Of a stretch of DNA of 64,000 nucleotides, positions 11,701 through 26,700 are shown one piece after another. Each line of letters opens with the position of its first letter. Positions within the stretch are counted from its first letter, which is position 1. Both the position numbers and the translations under genes were made by a program. This DNA is from Varroa destructor (Eukaryota; Arthropoda; Arachnida; Mesostigmata; Varroidae): NCBI RefSeq assembly GCF_002443255.2, contig NW_019211456.1, forward strand, positions 53,547,743 to 53,611,742. Direction: 5' to 3'. The notes beneath the pieces were generated by a model. That model was not told where the DNA came from, did no database searches, and saw only the letters and a list, made by a program, of their open reading frames with translations.

Positions 11701-14700
11701 TCACGGTGTCTAGAATTTATTCAACAGGGACCTGGAGTGTTAGTGGCTTTAATTTATCCAATATTTTTTTGATTTTCATATGTTTGTTCGGCAAATGTAA
11801 ACGAACACTGCACGGATAACAATAGCCCCAATAGTTATTTCTCCACCTTATATGCATGCCTTGATATCGGAGCATCTCGCTCTAACGGTAACTGGCTAGA
11901 TATCGCTTACATTACCAAATATTATGTGTTTGTCACCTGCTCTGTAGTCGACTATGCTTGGAATACCGAACAGGCTTTACTTCCTGATAGGTGGTCATTT
12001 TCCAAATTACATATTTGGCTTTCATCATTTCGCTATTAAATGCCATGAAACACACAAGTTTTCATACCTTTTTAGTATAGCTAGCCGTCCTGTGATCATA
12101 TAACAAACAGTACACCGTGCGGTTGTTGATTTAGGTGCCACTCGAAAGTTTTCATATTTTAATTATTATTTCTGCTATATGTCCATATTTGGAAATTTCC
12201 CTTATTATTACACTACATTGTATCCGACACACAGCACGCTTTTTTTTGTAAACTGTGGGTGACCCTTTATTCTGTTACGGAACGATATCTCGGCTTCAGA
12301 CTATCATGTTCTAATCTTATGTCCGCTATTTTATACATTTCGCCTACTCACATTTGTATACGGTGTTGTGCCTAATTTCACTACACCCATAAACGTCAAT
12401 ATGCGTGTGAGAACGGGTATTTACCTCTTGAGATTCCATATATCTATAGGTAGAAATAATCTGAATTTAAACATATCCTGGAATACAGATCCATCACCAC
12501 CAAGCGCTCTAAATACAGCTACATATTTATGATTTAAATATAGCACATATATATATGATCGACAAAACGACAACTGTGCCACCATCGCTTACCGTGTTTG
12601 TTCGTTTGCTGTCTTTCTCGTCTTTACTTAAAATCTTTTTGCCCTGCTTGAAACACGCGTAACTCTATTATCAGCGACCACACGTCACATTCATGTACGC
12701 CAACATATATTTATATGTATTTGCCGCGTTCGTTATACTAGCCACATCGGCTCGTGTATTACAGGAGGACCCGCAGTGGACTGATGTACCTAAGCTGTAA
12801 AATAATGCAACTAGCCCTACTCCAAGTGTTAGATACAAGTTCGCCTTGATTTCAATTTGTTTCAAAATAATTATCGTTGAGACCCTAAGTTTCATAACAT
12901 TGGTAATACTATACGGCCGAAAATTTGACATATGTACCAATCTTTCGTAATTACTAAATAATTTTATTGCACTACCAACATGTAAAATGGAGCAAAAAGA
13001 GGCTTGCAGTGGAAAAAAACTAATGTATGCGATTAAGAAAATGTTAAGCTTGCGCTTGCTAAAAAAGCAGCTTTACGATTGAAGCAGCATCCGTATCACC
13101 TCTTACCTCTCACCTAATAAGAAGCTTATCGTTCCTATCCCTAAGTTTCCTCAGCATAAAAGTGTTTTTTTTCCCACTCTGTGTATTATGTATTTATATT
13201 TAGCATAGGATTTCGCATTTATTTTTGTATTACCTTAATTTTTTTAAATTAAATGGACTATGAAAATACCTGTCCATCTTCATCTGTATCTAGTTGGTCA
13301 CTGTTGGGGTCATCTGGGCAGTTGTCGACGTTGTCCTGAATTCCTGTTGGTTTACCAAATATATGCTCTTTAGAATTAATATCTATTGCAGTAAAAGTTC
13401 CTGGCATCGCATCTATATTTTCGTTAGTTTTAAAGAAATACATTGAAATAAGTTGTGGAGGTATAATGTTCAATAAGTAAGAAAATCATTATATTCAGAG
13501 GTAGTGGCCGGCTCCTTGTTCCACGCAAATAGTATAAATCCACTGAAAATAATTTAATATGGAGGAATACGAGCTCATTTAGATTTGTGTCAAAAAACCT
13601 TTCCTTCCTAAAATTCATCACATCACCGATGTTTTCAAATGTGAACTCACCTTCGGATATAATCAAATAGTCATGTATACAAGATGTTGAAAAGTTTATG
13701 GCTAATATTTTAAGGAGAACGTGTGTGCGCGATGAAGCTCGATTAAAAACCTTTTTCCAAATTATTTCACTTTTCGGAAACCTTTTACTTTAAAAGCAAC
13801 CTTTTATAGTATATTCCTATTATCTCTGCTCTAATGACATAGATCTACATTATGTCATCTTTTGCAGTAAAAAAAAACAAAAGGCCCACAAAGAACTTCA
13901 CCTTTTAAAGGTTTTTTTCTTCTGCGAACTTTGTATAAAATTGCACTAGAGTTTTGAGATTTTAACCAAAGCTTTATGTTCTCTGAAACAACTTTCTTTC
14001 TTTTATAATTAGGTTCCTATGGTTTTAATTTCTCGAACACTTTTTTATAAGATTGTGCAAGAACCACTGTTTCGAATTAGAAAGTTAGACCATCTATGTG
14101 TATCTGTTTTTCTTACTCGGTTATGTCAATCTTAAGCTAATGAACTAAAAAACAGTAGGCATGTATCAAGTAAGTTAATTTTTTTTGCACTGATTAGGTT
14201 TGATTTTTAGAATACCGCAATAACCAAATTCATTATTTAAAATTTCTCTTTTGGGGCGCTTATAAGTTTCGTCTACTCTCTTTCTCTAAATTCCCGTCTT
14301 TTTGTCCAAATTCCCATTGATTACTCAGTCTACAATTTGTGACAATTACTTTCAGCCTGGTGGTCTTTGCTTATTGCAAATAGCTGATATCTACAAAAGT
14401 GTTAGTATCAACAATGTATCATGGATAACGGTAGAGTGCTATTTTAAGCATTCGTTGTGATAAGATTGGGGAGCCGAGCGAAAAATTTATTTCTCGAATT
14501 TCAGGAAGTTATTTTATTGTGTAGCGAAATGGGTAATATAACTCTCCTAGGTTGGGTCCTAGGTTGGCATAGTCTTAGCTTTACCGAGTAATGTAACAGA
14601 AATGGTGAACTTATCCAAAGGCGCAGAGACAGTGGTGCAAAGAGAAATAAAATTGTTGATTGAGTAGGTGATAATATTGAAAAACGAGTATTTTTGGTTA

Positions 14701-17700
14701 AAAAAACAGTGCATTTGCAATACCTACTCTATTTACCTTTGGCTTAGCTTAAAAAAATTGCCTAAGTAGTTTGGAATATCTGTACCGTGTCCAGTGAGAA
14801 CTCTAACTAAAAGGACTGTTTGCCTACTTAGGTGCACCATTTGCCTCGTTAGGTGAAGCATAAAAGGAAACATTGCTTTTCATTGTTCCTCAATATCTGA
14901 CAAGGCACTGCTAAGCAACGTGCGTAAATTTGGCTGTTCAGCAATATAGACCCAATAGATAAGGCAGAGTCAAAAGGTTGCCTTGTAAGAGCCTAAGTAG
15001 AAAGTTCTTTCACACTCATCATATTTTCCAGGCTTTGCAATAGACTACTGCCTTCTTCGATCACCGGCTAATGAAATTCATTAATACATTTGACGATCTC
15101 TGGCGAGGGGGATAGATAAATTGAGTAACAGATCCGAGAAAATCGTGAACTTGTGTTCATATTATAGTTTTTTTTTCTAACTTAACAGAATGATTATGTG
15201 CGATTCGTTTCAATATTGCAAATGATACAATAGTGTGATGTAACGTAGACGAAAATATATACAGATACATATATGCGTAACTTTATTAATAATGATTATA
15301 TGGGTGGCATTAGACATACCATCATAATCCCGGTCAATATTGTTGTCGCAGGCGTCGCCAACGAGGTCTTGATCCAGATCTTCCTGACTGGGGTTTGCCG
15401 CAAAAGGGCAGTTATCGCAGGAATTACCCAATCTAGGGAAAATAAGATACAGTAAATACTCGATATATGGAATTCTTGATCATAATCGACAAATTAAATA
15501 TATTTAAGTAAATTCTAAATTCTGTGAGGCATATCTTTTTCTCCAGTAAGCAATTTCAAGCAAGTAAATTAAAAACGGTTTGTGGTAACAGATCAACAAC
15601 TACGAAGATTGATTTTCGATTTATCGTAGCTGATTGCTGACAGTTTTAGACCACGATTATTCAAAGACTTTCTATTAGGACGGGAAACTTACAAACTTTG
15701 AAATTCGCATCGATCTAAAACTCTGCTCTCTTATTTGATACCACGTAAATGCCCATAAGGCTAGAGCAGTGATTTAATAAACTACATTAATTAAGGATTG
15801 CGTCTTTATCCTAAGACCGTATCACGTGTTATAATTAGTAATACTTGTCACTCCTTTGGTGATTCATATGAAGCAAAGACATGTGTTGGTCATTCGCCAC
15901 AATACACCGACAATAAAAGTCGTATGTTTGAGAGACTGCAAAGGCGATGCTTAATAAAAGTACTGAACATTAAATACGAAACAATTATTTATTTATAGAG
16001 ATTACTAGACTTAATCCCGTGACCAAATATAAGGAAAAGTATTTTGCAAGCCTGTTTAAACATAAGGATCGAAGGCCTTTGACTAGTCTAGGGTGAGCAC
16101 GGGTAACGATATTCTAGAGTCCTTGCAATCGTTGCTCATTTGTCTCCAATTATATTCAAAACTAAGTTTATTACGTACCCATCACCATCCTGATCACTCT
16201 GATCTGGATTGACCGTAAGCGGACAATTATCCGCATGATTGGGGATGCCATCTCCATCTGCATCCCTGTCGCACTCATCGCCCTGGCCATCGTGGTCTGT
16301 GTCTATCTGATCAGGATTATAAACTGTTGGGCAGTTATCGCATGCGTCACCCAGATTGTCATTACCTGAAACCATATTTAAAATAAAAGTACAACTAAAC
16401 AGCTTTTGTTTAGATATATAATGCATTTTCATTATTTACTACGATGACATATAAACGTAACGACACTGGTTGTGCTGTGTAGCATTCGCTAGGTAGAAGT
16501 GCCACTTCGAATTCTGGAATTGCTTTATGATTTGATTATTATTTAGAAACCCTTACGAACCGAGCTGTGCATCTTTGTATGCCTATGATTATTTTGTTTT
16601 TTCTAAACGTGCGTTATGTTGTTTGATTTGGCAGTTTGTTTTTAAACTAGCCGGATACGTGTGTTGTGGGCATTGGGATTCCTATAGTCCGATTCTGTCG
16701 AATGTTAACATTCGCTAATGGCATTCGCAGATATATTTTTATCTTTTACGACAATATTTTATTTGCTGTAAAGTAGCGCTTCCCTATTTGTAAGGTCTGC
16801 TAGTAAGACTCATTTGATTTAGAGACCTTGTACTATTACTGGTAGTTCTAGAATGCTAGAGAGGGTAGCTTCGTATGCCGAATATAGGTATGTTTACAGT
16901 TCTTGCTGTTGCCAGGGAAGTTATCTTGTACATTTTCACCGAACATGCAATTTTTGCCCTTAATTTAGGTTTAACCTCGCTTACATACTCCTGTTAAATT
17001 AGTCTCTCATCTCATCTTAGGCCTCCTGAAAGTTTTCGTACAGATTATGCCGTAATTATAACGATTTGGTGTTAGTTTTAAAAAAAAATATTTTTTTTGT
17101 TATCTAGATGTTCGTTAAAGACTTGTAGTGTTTGTCCTTTTGGTACGGTATTAAAGGCACGTAAAGAATCTAAGAAAAGGATTAGCATAACTCTAGTTTT
17201 CCCTGAGTACATTTAAAGTGATTATGAACGGTATTGATTTTTCACTGCGCTAGTTCTTTCTAAAAATTGATTTTTTATTCAATAATGCACGTAAATTCTT
17301 TCTATTCCATAACTTACCAAGTATGTTCAAAGTTTGCGCTTTTAAGGTTCGATTAACAGGAAATCAGTTTAGGCGCTGCGGCCTAGCTACAGGATGCAGC
17401 AGGTTCCTAACAATCAACCTAGTAATCTATCAATATATAAAAGAGCTGAAAAATACAGTGTTTTTTTTCTGTTTTGATGATGCCACGATTACTGCATCAT
17501 CCTCCACAAAACTGACCCCCCAGGGCACTTAGACAGTTGAGCTATGCCCATTGAAACACGACACTTATCTAAGGTTTTACTGAAAACATGTCTGACATAA
17601 TTATTAAAAACCGCTGTGAACCAGACCTCATGGGAAAAACTATCTTTCATTAAACAGAATTTCGAACGACAGAATTTTATTAAAATCATTATGGTGGATA

Positions 17701-20700
17701 AAGCTTTACATCACACCGTCAAAATTGGCTTTGTTTTGTTATTAAATATGCACCTTAGCGTAAGTCACCGAAATCGATAAATTTAGTTTGGCTTTTATTA
17801 TCGATTATATGTATATAACACACTCATTTTTCAAATAACATTGTGATGCTCGATGGAATACACTAATGTTGGAAACTAAGGAAACCGTCCGTATATGTAA
17901 GTCCAAAAGGATTCACTGTGTTTCACAGTGCAGGTATTTTTTAAAGAATAAATTCTATAGCATGCTTCATAACAAATTGGGACTATTCAGAGTAGCCTTC
18001 TCATGTACAAGTAATATTTTGTGCCAGTAGAAGGAGCAGAAAAGGTTGGGTGCTCTTAAATACCTTCGTAGTAGAAGTCGATCGATCTTATAGCTTAAAA
18101 GATGTCCAGACGCTTCCGTAAAACAACACACCTACGCTCCATTTTAGGTAATATATGCTGCACAATGCGTTACTCGTGTGCCACACACCTTCGTTGTGTA
18201 AACAAACATGTTATTCAATTCAATATCTGTATAACAACTGCATGGGTTGGTGCTCTATCCGTAGCGAGGGCACATCTCTTCAAAACGTGTACGCTCTTTA
18301 TTTTGCTGTACTGTCGATACTTGTTTGGAAACTACAGTATCTTTTTGGCATGTTTTAACACAGGAGACTTCATGATCTGAAGAGGCGTTTGAAAAAATGA
18401 TATCAACTTTCTTTTTAAATCTGTTTACGGCAGCATTAATATCTGTTCCTACCAGTTTTGTCGGAATCTCTCTGATCAGGATTAGAGACGAGCGGACAGT
18501 TGTCAGGATAATTTGCTACTCCGTCATTATCTGCGTCCGGATCACAGGCGTCTCCAATATTGTCTCCATCCGCATCCTCCTGCCCAGAGTTTGGCGTATC
18601 TGGGCAGTTATCAGCCTTGCACCTATAACCGATAGCAGGATCGAAACATATTAGTAAACAATCTCATAAAACAAATTATTTGTACTACAGTTTATTGGTA
18701 TCTATACACTAGTAGAACGTTCACATACGCCGCCAGAGAAGCCGATTTAGATATTATACTTTTAAAATTTCCTTTAGAATTGAATATATACATTTGAAGC
18801 TAAGTAGACCTTGCAGGATATAGAGTAGTAGTAGAGAAATAACCTTTTTATTTTTCAAAATATTTTTGGAACTCTATCATAGAAATGGCACATAATTTCT
18901 TTTAATATCTATTTCCGAGCAGCTCCGTAAGCTTTGGTAATAGAAAGGAAAAGAGGTCTAAATCTAGAATTTTCTGCAAACATTTCAACGAAGAGTAACC
19001 TGATATGTTAAGTCTTAGTATTTACGTCGTATCAGAACGTTTGTGATTCCGTCATCGTTTTTTGAAATTATAATGTTTAACATAACCCAATTATATTATA
19101 TCTAGGTGAACTGAAGGATTTAGTTGTACTGACAACCATACTTTGACCCCGTTAATAAAGCACATAGCTGAAATATATATAATTTATTGTAAAACTATTT
19201 TTGTACTTTGTCGAGCTTTAGTAGGTCTGCTTAAATCGGTACACCTTAATCCTTATTAAAATCTTATTGAATCCCTTATTAAACGTACGTAACGGTGTTA
19301 ATGTAAACAAAGTCGTTCGCGTGTGCTTTTCAGATTGAAATGCCAACTTCCTACTCTGTATAACTTTTTACCGATTCTGCTAACAACAATCCATAACATA
19401 TATTTGCTGTTTCGGTATGAACAAGGTTTCTCTTTCTAGAGTACGTTGTCGGTCTTTGGCTCTCTATTTTCGTGGACCATATCGTCGCTGATCTTGGGTT
19501 TCTTTGAGTGATACCGTTGTTTGTAAGAATTTCCTAATAAGTAGCTGAGTTGGTCTTAGTCCATTTTTATTGGGTATTGCTCCACATGGTCTTAAGAAAA
19601 AAACAGAGCAATTCAATAACATCATTTTACACATATTACTTCGTAAATTAGTTTTCAAACGTTCTTACATGTATTTCCACAAATAACGGATTACCTTGTC
19701 CCTGATACGTTGGTAAAATAAATATGTTGTCTATTAATGTTTGTCATGTATTGTCCGACAATATGAGAAGTACATATCGTACTTCGTTGGCTTTTTAAAA
19801 GTAAAAACCTAAAGAGGTTGCAGTACTGTTCACAGATTTCATCGGATACTTTTCAAACCATTTCGGGATACAGTCGTTTGTAGACAGGTTTGCCAAATCT
19901 ACATGGACCCAATCAAAAGCTTTCTGTTAAGGGCTGCAATAGAACTCTACATGGCTATGTTTCGTACGTGTATACGTGAATACACTTATGACTGACTCTT
20001 AGTTGTCCCTTCTACAACAAGCCTCGGCGGTAAAGTCGGTGACAACTCTGTGCACAAATCGATCAGTGAAGCTTCGTAAGGCTCGATACTGAGCAAGATA
20101 CTGAGATGCAGTGTTTAGTCGTAATTCTTTGTTGAATTCAGAGTGCTGATGACACTCAAGTTCATGTGTAAACCCAGAAGACTTTAGGTGATTAATGACG
20201 GTCTCGTGGCTGCAGCGGGTTGTTTATGTGGCATTTTCCTTCAATGCTTGCAAATGGTCGTCATCAAATTCAAACGGTGGATACGGATTTCAAGCTTGGT
20301 AAATTACTCTTGAGCAATTCTTTTAACGCAATGTTTTAGCCTCGATGAGATGCACAGTATAGAAGGTGTCGAAAATGCTTTTCTTTTCCAGCTGGAACAT
20401 GAAGTTTAAAAGTTACTTTCGAGTTGAAATTGCACTCACAACACAATATCATTACAGCACACCGATAGAGAAGGAAAAGTGCTTTCGATAATTTCATGTG
20501 CACGTGTTACTTATGTATATATCTCGCACAATCTCAGCTTACATCGTGCATCTTCTAGCTTCAAGATCCGTTTTAGTGGATGTAGATGAAAAGACGACGG
20601 TGTTTGATGAAAGGGAGGCGCACTATTCTAACTGATCAATTCTAAAAGATGCTGCATTGCCTATTGTGATTGTTTAAACAACTGTTGCCAATCAGTGTGT

Positions 20701-23700
20701 GTGACGCTACCGTTGATCAAATAACGCATTGTATTAACCGTTAATAGCGTTTTGGTTATAATAATAGTTGTTAACCACATCCCAGTGTGTTTCAATCGTT
20801 AGCTTATATATATATATTATATATATAAAGGGCCGGGTTGTAATTAGGATCTGGTTCCTTGCGCAGATCTGATGCAGTCTGCTTGTGAAGTTTTACGCTA
20901 CAAGACTACCAAGTCTCCAGATAAATAACTGAAGTATTTGATCCGCGAACACAATCCTTATGGAATGGTCATAGCAAAATCACACCCATCTTAAACGAAC
21001 TGTAAGGAAGACCCAAGTTTGCTTACGGCGCTTCCGGAGATCAGAGCGTTGGTGGTCGCTATTGCCTCCTCGAATACTAACTCTGTTGAGTTTTCTTCGG
21101 TATAAAAAGCAGCTCGTGTCACAGCATATGTGTTACAAACAGTACAGCGCTCCAAAAAGAGAGGCGTCTACATGCTAAACCGACGCTCGAACCTCTCGTG
21201 ACAGCCGAACTTGCTCGTGCAAAATATCTGTTGCAAAAAAACCAAACATCTTTGCATTGCTCCAAAGAGATGTTTGGTGTATCGAAACAAAAAATCGGCC
21301 ATGCCGAAATTACTCAAGATTGAGTATAGCTTTATCCAGACCATTCACCGCTGACGGCGGGTCAGAAAGAGTTGGTGGGCGAGATAGGGTAGTGTGGTTT
21401 ATAAATAACATACCCACTAACAACAACGCTAAGAAAAAAATTCACGCGTCTTAAAAGCAGCTTTGTAATGATCAAAGACGTTCGCCATACATATGTTCCA
21501 CTGGTATTTAAAATCATCGCTTTTTCCGCTTTTACGTTTGGCATCATCGTTAGACTTTTCATGAGACAGCTGGCTTCCAACACAAAACTTAGTATTTCAA
21601 TACTTCGATTTGAACCTAAACCACCAATAAATCTTTAAACTTAGCATGCAAATACATTATCCCTTATGCTACCACGAGCATTACTAGATTTGCCCTGTGT
21701 GCTTCAGATGTGCCTCTCAGGCTCCTCGAAATTATCTAGACATCTATATCGTTTCATTTTAGTTATTCACTGCGTCAGTCTGAGCTGAGTAATACGTCTT
21801 TGATCATCCTGTTATCTCATCTGAGTAACATTTGATCGCAGGAGATAGCTCTTGATATTCAAAGAAGTAATTGAAAATCACTGTTGTAAATATGAAGAAA
21901 AAAAGACTATACACAAAAAAAAATTGTTTTGAAGTAAATGATTCTTAAGCTGCTAATTCATCTGTGCAATAAATAGTACAAGAGAATCAAATTTTTCCAT
22001 AGTACAGGACATAGTAGACATAGTACAAGAGAATCAAATTTTTCCAAAAGGGAAGCAGTATGGCTAAAATATTTGTCCTGGGTCTTCCACAGGAATATTT
22101 TGACGTCTAAGAACTCATATTTCTTATTTTTAGCTTTCTCACTCTATAAGTACTATACTGCTGCTATCGCGGTACGACGTGCGCTATGTACATGGAGCCT
22201 TCTGAACAAAATGCGTGATTATGAAGGTCACGCACCAGGCAAAGACCTATTTTATCTACAAATAAACTGGGTTTGCCAAGATGTTTAGCAGTATAAATAT
22301 TCTCTATTTGACAGAATTAAGAAGAAATGGTACCTAGGTTAAGAGTTGCGCAGGCTAGCCTAAGAAGAGCATGTCACCCAAAGATATTAAGATAAATTTC
22401 TGTTGTTGTTTCTTTTGGCTATATATTAAGTGCGCTTCTCATGATTGTTGGAGTAACAGTAAAAAACTTCTCGGCCAAGTGTGCGTTGTCAACCTACTCA
22501 GCATGTTCAGATAATTTGCAATAATTCTTCATCCCTCATTAACTCTGTATTCTAAGCTGATGGGCATACGTAGGTATGAGGTGGCAGTCGAATCCCTTCA
22601 TTTAGAGTATAAATTTAATAATTACAAATAAGGGTAGGATTCAGTTTACCCTTCTGATGGCGTAAGTCATACATAATATATCTAAGGTTTGTTGACGCTA
22701 GAATTGCCAGGTTACGTACTTGATCAATTGCTGTCGATTTGCGGTTGTCGATGTAATAATTTTTCATTGAGTTACCTTGCTTATAGTGCATAACGTGAAA
22801 TGAAGGCTTTAAGTTAAATTCTATTGTCCAAAATTAATCTAGCACAACCTGCATTCTTCTAGGTTCTTGTGCAGTCACAAGAAGATAATACGTCTTGACG
22901 ACGTTGGCATATTTTTCATATTAAGTAGAGAAATGCTGCAATGCATTTGACTAAGCGAGGACCTATTCCTAATTTATGCAAAATATCTACTAGGTCCTTA
23001 TGGTTGACCATCTTAAATGCAGATTTAAAATTAAAGTAGAAGATATACAGTTGGTAAACAGTGATTACTCGTTTTAACATTCCAATAGCTGGAAGAACAT
23101 TGAGAGTTATACCATCCTTAATACATGTAGCAAATTATTCAAGTAAGCTTCATAAGTAGTACCTATAACATAAACATGATTCAAAATGTTTAAAATTAAT
23201 TAACTTTATGTTTACTTTGTTCTTGAAATACTGTGCTGTTAACCTATTTTGTGTATATGAAGCGTTTGACTACTACGAGTAGAAATGAGTGAATTAAGTT
23301 TTACCATATTATATGTGGAACAGGAAATTCCGATTTTGCAGTTTCTGGTTAATCTAACATGGTACTGGCTTTCAGATGTGGTTTACCTTGGTTGCTCTGC
23401 CGAATTCCTTCCGGCTTTTTAAAAGTACTCGTTAGATCTATCCGTCTGTAATTGACTCTGTTAAAATATAATGTCAGAATTTTCTTTTTGTGTATGCTTT
23501 ATATTTACTACCCGCTACGCTTCCTTCGGACTATCTATTGCATCTATTTTATATGTCTTCAACGTGACATATGATTTTCTTTACTCTGTTCCATTTTTAC
23601 TTATATCTGTCATAGAAGGTCCTTGTATCCAAATAGTCGACGCATAGGCGACACATGCTATTTCTAGTTTATATTAATTCCAGGCTACCTGTAAAAATGT

Positions 23701-26700
23701 ATGGTTCCAATGGGGCATCTAGTTCGAATTCTGTTAATCAATATCTGATTGCCTCCTCAGAACTGGCTGTCTGATAAAAATTTACTAAACATGGTCTTGC
23801 GAGCAGTGCATCGAACTTTTTTTCAGTTTGTCCTATAAAACGTTTCCATGTTCGGCTTCATTCTGCGCCATGTATTGAGTGCTGTTTTTAGGATGCCATA
23901 ATTTGATATAGCTCCGGAGACATAGTCCACTGTCCACTGAGCACCTTTTCCACTAGCTTCCTTTCTGGTATGATCTGACTCTGTCCACCTGAATCTTATT
24001 TTTGCTAGTAAGTTTATGCATCCAACCATCTTAGGATGGGCACGACAAATATTGTTATTAGCAACTGTGAACCATTGTGTATCAGATGTAAGCTCCAAGC
24101 CCATCCTTAGAATCTCGGAAAGCTTATTTCTTAGAAATTTGTCGAGAGTCGAGGGTTTCCTGACAGGAGGCCTGTAGGCCTCTATAACTAGTAGCCATAT
24201 ATTTTCTGAATAAACATTAACTGTAAAAATCTCCATATTGTTCATATGCGATTCTATATGACATGATGCAATTGTGTCTTTAGTATATGGAACCCCTCGC
24301 ACACATTGGATGCAGAATAACAGTTGTATTCATTTACATTCTATATGCCTTGTTTAGCAATGTTTTTAAAAAACAAACATATCCGCTACGCCAATTATCA
24401 TAATGCTATTGTTCTAACATTCTAATAGTTTAGTAATTATCAACATTTTTTGTCCTTTTTGCTTGTTGAACGCACGTGGTATGATTGTCGGGCTACGTTT
24501 TTTTCATATTTCTGTTGATTAGTGGCGCTTCTTTAGGCAGTTTTACTTTATCAACAAGCCTTTTTTTCATTTTCTATGTCACTTACAGATTTTATTCTTT
24601 TTAATCGTATGTTGCTGCTTTCGCGGTCTTTTCTTTGATAGGCTTCCACCACCGTTGTACTGGCCATCAGTTTAGTTGCACTCTAGTTTGCTTCCATTTT
24701 TAATTCAGTATCCGTCTCAAGAATGTTGTTAGACGTAAAGGTGTTGTACCTCCGTTAATTTCTCCTTGCTTGTGTTATTTTTCAGCCCAATGTTCACTGC
24801 TGTCAGTGCTAAATGCTCGTTGCCTTTAGCTATTCTCGAGCTTAAAATTGAGCTTTCGTAATTATAGCGGAATCCGCATGATGCTTTGGTCTATGTACGA
24901 CCATAATTTTCTGGTCAATATTAAAAACAGCCGCAATTTTCGCTGCTTTTACTTGTATTGCTTTTTTGATACTCAGTGGTATAGGGTTGCTGCATCACAA
25001 AACGTGGTATTGTGGACACGCGAGTATTGTTCTTGTTCGGTTAACCGTATTTTCAATATAGTTCGTTTCGTCGGGCTATGTCTTCCGCTCCCAAACCTTC
25101 TACCTTGTTCTACACATTTTTTGCCACCGTATCTAATAACTGTTTGAGATATGACATCTCTTGCTTCCATTTTTCTTTTTTTTAGCAAGAGTCTTCTAAA
25201 ATATTTGTATTATATTGATTGTCGCATTTTGAGACATTGTGCCTTTTTTCACGCCTGAATTTTTCCTAGCTTATTAGATTTTAGCTTTGAAGTCACAGCT
25301 CTTTAGATAGCTGTCATCGCAATTGATAAAACAGCTAATTATGATTGAAAGGGCATCCGGAAGTTGTTCATTTGTCAATCCACCTTAAGAAAGCTACAGT
25401 ATTATAATATACGTTATGAGTGCGACGGCTTTATGATTCTCGACGTCTCAGCTGGGAGGGAATTGGGAAATTTTTTGGCTCGTTGGTGTACATGAGTTGT
25501 TTGCTTATCTATACGATCACTTTTTCAGTATGGAAAAATGATCACTGGGTAAGAGAAGAGGAAAGCTGACAGAGGAGCCAAGCTTCAACTCATGATTATA
25601 GACGATTGTTCGCTTACACCAAGATATGCTCATAGTTTCGTATAATTTAATTTAGATGTCGTACCAATAAGATGTGATATCGAAGGCGGATTTGCAATTA
25701 GTTATGAGTGATGCCATTACAACTTCTGTCGATGCTATCAGCAAACGGATGCTAAAGTAAAATATCGCACTAACAGATAGAAGAGAAAGACAGAAAGAAG
25801 TAAGAAATGAGAATGGTCTTTGTAACGAGCGTGACGTTTCAAGTTTGATACTAGAAAAGTAACAATAAAAAATATCGATATCAGCTTACCGCCAGGAATT
25901 CCTTTCCCTGCCCCCGCCTTTTATCTAGCCAATCTGATTAATATAGTAAAAGAATTATTTCGTCCTGTTTATGTTGTTCAGATGCCTTGCAGGTTAGGTC
26001 TACTTGGATTTGGAGGAAATGTAACAGTGTATGCAAGCATTTGAAAAGTAAGAACAGCAGCAGGCATCTGTAATTTTATGAAAATAAGAAAAACTAAAAA
26101 TGAAGAGAGCCATTTGCATTGACTTTTACGGCATCAAAGCGAGAAATATAAGATATCTTGAGTACGCTATTAACCACCAGTACGTCAGACGAGGGCATAG
26201 CCAATCTCAATATTGATAGGCCACCAAAAACAGAGAAGGGCTCAAGATGGTCGTGTGTTTTATGCAACGGGAGCTTGATTTTGCGCAAAAAACTGCAAAC
26301 CCTGCTAATGCAGTAGGATGTGACAAACTTTGAAACAAGCAATTAAACTGACTATTAAATGAAAAGCATATTTCGCTACTGCAGGAAATGGATTGTCTGT
26401 ATGCGTAATTGATGTCTTAAGTTTTAAGATGATAAATTTCCGGACAAGTGGAATGTTAGTGGAGACGTATTAATATTAAGATACGGTCGCAATAGAGTCG
26501 AATTCGGGTCGTACCACGTAATTGTCAAAACTTCACGCGTAAGAAGAGCCTTGAAAAGAATGCTTTTCTGGCAACTGTAAAACAACATGGAAGTCAAATA
26601 CATTTTAACAAATGATATATCAGAGTATAGAAAAATGCAACCTGTATGAGATAAAAAAGATCTCACAAGCAACGCTGATTAGGGTAAGGGTAAAATACAC

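Noticed and set aside
12671..12940. 89-codon hydrophobic minus-strand frame
   Set aside because: Membrane-like stretch but no family, no splice context and AT-rich intron composition.
15273..15455. Plus-strand open frame over the type 3 repeat exon
   Set aside because: Antisense shadow of the thrombospondin exon; likewise the plus-strand frames at 6983-7180, 9874-10098 and 18397-18654.
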